From: Candidatus Altarchaeota archaeon
Lineage (GTDB): Archaea > Altiarchaeota > Altiarchaeia > JAFGQM01
Direction of reading: 5' to 3'
Assembly: GCA_016935655.1 (NCBI GenBank)
Contig: JAFGQM010000057.1
Location: 1 to 7,570 of the forward strand
DNA: 7,570 nucleotides
The notes beneath the pieces were generated by a model. It ran no database searches, had not been told where the DNA came from, and saw nothing but the letters and a program-made list of their open reading frames with translations. The position numbers and the translations under genes are program-made. Numbering within the stretch: position 1 is the stretch's first letter; each line of letters opens with the position of its first letter. Of this stretch, positions 4,824 to 7,570 are shown in pieces.

Positions 4824-7570
4824 CTACCTTGAAACAGTTTTCAAGTGGCCGTGCCTGGGCTCGTATAGGTCCCCCTTGGTGAGCAGCTCCTGTATGAGCT
4901 TCTCAGCCGTTCTATTGTCAATGTTGTAGTACTCCCTGGCCTCGTCCAGGACCCTCTGCATCGGGACCATCTCAAACTCCTCCTCAAGCCCCTTGACTAT
5001 GTTGGTCACCGTGTATATCTTGTCCCTCTCCGACCTTGGATGGTCTGTCATGATCCGGTCTATGTCAAAGGTCCCCCCCTCCTCCATCCCCACCTCTGTA
5101 AGCACGAACTCCACCAGCCGGATGGCCCTCTCGGCGTCCTGGAGCTCGACCTTCTTGCTCAAACGGAGCTTTGCGGAGGCCTCGGACAGTCTCACAAGGC
5201 CCTCAAGCTGCCTCGGAGTAAGGGGGACGCTGCCCTTGCTGCCCCTCTTCCTCAGGTTCACATAGTATTCCCTGAGGCGGACCATGGCCTCGTCGGTGAG
5301 CACGGACCTGATGTTCTTCTTGGTATAAGCTATGTATTTCCTTAGGAGCGTCTCGTCGATGGGCGCCATCAGCCTCTCCCGTATGGCGTCGAACTCGGGG
5401 CCCTTCCTGTCCGGGGCCTGCGAGAGCTTGTGCGCGCTGAGTATGTGGTCGGCCAGGTTCCTGTCTTTTTGTTCATCAAGGACGTCCTTGATGGGGAATA
5501 TCAGGTCGAATCTCGAAATCAGCGTGGGTGGGATGTTGAACTGCTCTGCCGGAGGCTTGTAGGGGTCGAAGCGGGAGTACTTGGGGTTCGCCGCTGCCAA
5601 GACGGCACTGTTGGCCTTGAAGGTGGCGATTATGCCAGCCTTTGCCACGCTCACGGTCTGCTGCTCCAATGCTTCGTGGATGGCGCTCCTGTCCTCCTCG
5701 GACATCTTGTCAAATTCGTCTATTGCCGCAAGGCCTCCTGCCGCAAGGACCAGTGCCCCGGCCTTCAATACCCAGCCGCCCTCTCCGAACTCTTCTTTTT
5801 CCGCTATCGCCGTATTGTGGACTACAAAACCGTTGCCCATGAAATTGTGGTTCCCTTTCACGGTAACATCATAGACTATGTCTATCCCGCTTTCCAGGAC
5901 GTCTATCAGCCCAATCTCTGATATCCTGTCCCAGAAGACGTCTGAATTGGCCAGGTCTTCAATCACCTCTTTTGAAGTTTTCCCGCCATCGGGCATGATG
6001 CTGCTAATCTCGCGCAGCTTTTCCACCGAAGGCATGCGTTTGCCGTCCATGTAGAGTGAATAGTACTTCCTGGGCAGGTCCATGCCGTGCAGGAGCGGGT
6101 CTATGTTCGGAACGATGTCAATGTTCGTATTGCCCTGTTGGAACCTATCCAACAATCGCTCGAGTCTTCTTCGTTTATCGGCGTCCCTGAATGAAATCGA
6201 TGAATGGAATCTTTTTATGTTGTCCAATCCCTGTATCGTAAGCCTGTACTGCAAGTCCCTTACAACGACCTCCCTGCCTCCTATATGGCTCACATGCCCT
6301 CTTTTGTCCCTGGTAGCAATCTTGCTCATTATACCAAATCTTCTGAGTAGGAGGCCCAACTGTTTACTTAGCATATCGCTGCAGGTTAGAAATTCGATTC
6401 TTGTCCTGTCCAGATGGACATTTGCCTCAGAGTCATAGAGACCCTGGATAACGGACGCCAAAGACTCGTTGGGGAGGGAGGTTATATGGCTGGTCAGGCT
6501 TATCCTGTCCGATTTCTTCCCATGGGGGATCCCACAGAGATTGCATATCTCTGCCAGGGCCAGAAGGTCGATCCGTATGTAGGGCACTTTGCCTTTTTCC
6601 TCCAGCATAGGCGTTTTTGTGCCGAATAACTCTGAAACAATATCGACAAGCTGCTTCAAAAACTCCTTATCAGACGAATAGATTCTCACCATGGCGCTGC
6701 CCCCTCTCCTGTATATGCTCCCGTCCCCTGCTATGACGCCCAGGAGGTAGGCAAGTCCCTTGTCGTTTAAGGAAATGGGGAGTCTAAATCTCTTGCCGTC
6801 CCGTATCATACATGATTCGACGTTCTTGGATATCTCAAGCCATGGTACCCCGCTTACCGCCTGCAGTTTTTTCAGGACTGGAAGCCGGATTGACCTGGAC
6901 TGCTTCCAAAAGTGATAAAGATTGTTTTCGTCAGTCCCCAGCCCAACTGCCGCTTTTCTCAACGAGCCAAAACAGGCCTCACAAGATCTTATAAGTTTTT
7001 CGACGATTTTTGGTTTTAGTGACACATACAGATTCGGCATGTCCAAAAGCTCCAATAGGGTCTCCTCTTTGGTCCCTGCAGGCAACGACCTGAAAGTGGC
7101 CACATACTCCCCCGGCTTGAGATCGCAGGCCTTTCTCCAGATCACCTCGCCATGGTCAATGGTCATGAGTTTGGTTCCGGGGGTCAATTTTATCCCATTG
7201 CCGGATCCTGTTGTCAGGGAATAAAGATGTCTTGGGGGCTCTATCTTCCATAGAGAGTCCAACCTTGACTTCTCGATCTTGAGGCTTCCATTGATGGCGA
7301 AGGTGGCATCCTCGCCAAAATCCGATTTGATCATCCCCTCTTTGACCTCACTAGGCTCGTTAAAGTTGTTTTCCACTACATCCCTTATCTTTGATAACGA
7401 ACCGTCACTGAGCTGGATTAAGGTATCGCCATGCACGCATAGGCCCCCGCCGGTCGCAGACTTCCCCGAGACATAGATGCTCTTCGGGGCCAGCCGGTCC
7501 ACGTATTTGAGTATCTGCGACTTGGCCGTACCGGGGTCGCCGATCAATAATATGTGCAGGTTGTCCCTGA
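4824..7570 (-). CDS. mcm: Replicative DNA helicase MCM, ATPase and C-terminal part, intein-interrupted (5' part outside window)
   Basis: MCM is the hexameric 3'-5' helicase of archaeal replication. The frame enters at the right edge as RDNLHILL, just before Walker A (GDPGTAKSQ). Counting from the Ile-Gly of that motif as residues 2-3, the first extein segment ends at 36 and the intein runs from 37 to 578. The host then resumes with TAIAEKEEFGEGG; Walker B is AAIDEFDKM (D610, E611), sensor 1 is AAANPKYSRF (N654), the arginine finger is LISRFD (R679) and sensor 2 is LTPRQLEGL (R779). A C-terminal winged-helix domain follows from about 825 and the protein ends TVSR. All AAA+ residues are present, so the spliced protein should be functional. 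The N-terminal DNA-binding/zinc region and start lie outside the window. The presenilin-like gene follows after 32 bases. Confidence 0.97.
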   Translation of the reverse strand, partial: RDNLHILLIGDPGTAKSQILKYVDRLAPKSIYVSGKSATGGGLCVHGDTLIQLSDGSLSKIRDVVENNFNEPSEVKEGMIKSDFGEDATFAINGSLKIEKSRLDSLWKIEPPRHLYSLTTGSGNGIKLTPGTKLMTIDHGEVIWRKACDLKPGEYVATFRSLPAGTKEETLLELLDMPNLYVSLKPKIVEKLIRSCEACFGSLRKAAVGLGTDENNLYHFWKQSRSIRLPVLKKLQAVSGVPWLEISKNVESCMIRDGKRFRLPISLNDKGLAYLLGVIAGDGSIYRRGGSAMVRIYSSDKEFLKQLVDIVSELFGTKTPMLEEKGKVPYIRIDLLALAEICNLCGIPHGKKSDRISLTSHITSLPNESLASVIQGLYDSEANVHLDRTRIEFLTCSDMLSKQLGLLLRRFGIMSKIATRDKRGHVSHIGGREVVVRDLQYRLTIQGLDNIKRFHSSISFRDADKRRRLERLLDRFQQGNTNIDIVPNIDPLLHGMDLPRKYYSLYMDGKRMPSVEKLREISSIMPDGGKTSKEVIEDLANSDVFWDRISEIGLIDVLESGIDIVYDVTVKGNHNFMGNGFVVHNTAIAEKEEFGEGGWVLKAGALVLAAGGLAAIDEFDKMSEEDRSAIHEALEQQTVSVAKAGIIATFKANSAVLAAANPKYSRFDPYKPPAEQFNIPPTLISRFDLIFPIKDVLDEQKDRNLADHILSAHKLSQAPDRKGPEFDAIRERLMAPIDETLLRKYIAYTKKNIRSVLTDEAMVRLREYYVNLRKRGSKGSVPLTPRQLEGLVRLSEASAKLRLSKKVELQDAERAIRLVEFVLTEVGMEEGGTFDIDRIMTDHPRSERDKIYTVTNIVKGLEEEFEMVPMQRVLDEAREYYNIDNRTAEKLIQELLTKGDLYEPRHGHLKTVSR
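5814..7439 (-). mobile_element. Intein with LAGLIDADG homing endonuclease in mcm (542 residues)
   Basis: The intein begins with Cys37 (CVHGDTLIQLSDGS, block A) and ends GFVVHN (His577-Asn578, block G), with Thr579 as the +1 residue; block F is YDVTVKGNHNFMGNG. The junctions restore SGKSATGGGL-TAIAEKEEF, normal MCM between Walker A and Walker B. Block B reads KLTPGTKLMTI: the Thr is present but the usual His of TxxH is Thr125. The endonuclease has both LAGLIDADG helices, LLGVIAGDGS (D275) and VIQGLYDSEANV (E374), with both catalytic acids, so cleavage activity is plausible. Two extra helical segments resembling helix-turn-helix DNA-binding units flank it, around 195-240 (LYHFWKQSRSIRLPVLKKL) and 490-516 (YYSLYMDGKRMPSVEKLREI). 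Homing endonucleases of this type spread the intein into empty mcm alleles. Confidence 0.95.

Noticed and set aside
5430..5921. Plus-strand frame of 163 codons opposite mcm
   Set aside because: Lies across the MCM ATPase core and the intein junction; the minus frame encodes Walker B, sensor 1 and arginine finger here.

Overview
The window is archaeal. It encodes the ATPase half of a replicative MCM helicase interrupted by an intein, a presenilin-type intramembrane aspartyl protease of the archaeal kind, and an archaeal AbiE-like toxin-antitoxin pair. Several genes are preceded by AT-rich TATA-like boxes rather than bacterial -35/-10 elements. I cannot place the lineage more precisely from sequence alone.

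Layout. The left edge (2-217, + strand) is the C-terminal end of a major facilitator transporter. Everything else reads on the minus strand, so from right to left: MCM with a 542-residue intein (7570-4824); presenilin-like protease (4791-3913); an unrecognised 127-residue protein (3851-3468); a 55-residue eight-cysteine zinc protein (3361-3194); a doubtful 50-codon ORF sharing bases with its stop codon (3197-3045), which also holds a GAAA-capped hairpin; a protein resembling the catalytic core of alanyl-tRNA synthetase but without editing and C-Ala domains (2964-1774); a tRNA-like gene overlapping the 3' end of that synthetase-like gene (1783-1714); then a perfect 13-bp inverted repeat under a TATA box, and the AbiEii-like nucleotidyltransferase (1542-904) and AbiEi-like winged-helix protein (902-327). 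An imperfect repeat of about 40 bp occurs on both sides of the AbiE pair.

The most notable part is 1714-2964: a stand-alone class II synthetase paralogue whose stop codon lies inside a tRNA-like gene with a well-paired acceptor stem, T arm and anticodon stem but an abnormal anticodon loop and D loop. This looks like a dedicated synthetase/tRNA-like pair, possibly outside normal decoding. The next unit encodes a member of a nucleotidyltransferase toxin family some of whose members modify tRNA, which makes the neighbourhood thematically coherent; a functional link is inference. The right part (MCM, protease) is ordinary core genome apart from the intein, which lacks the usual block-B histidine.
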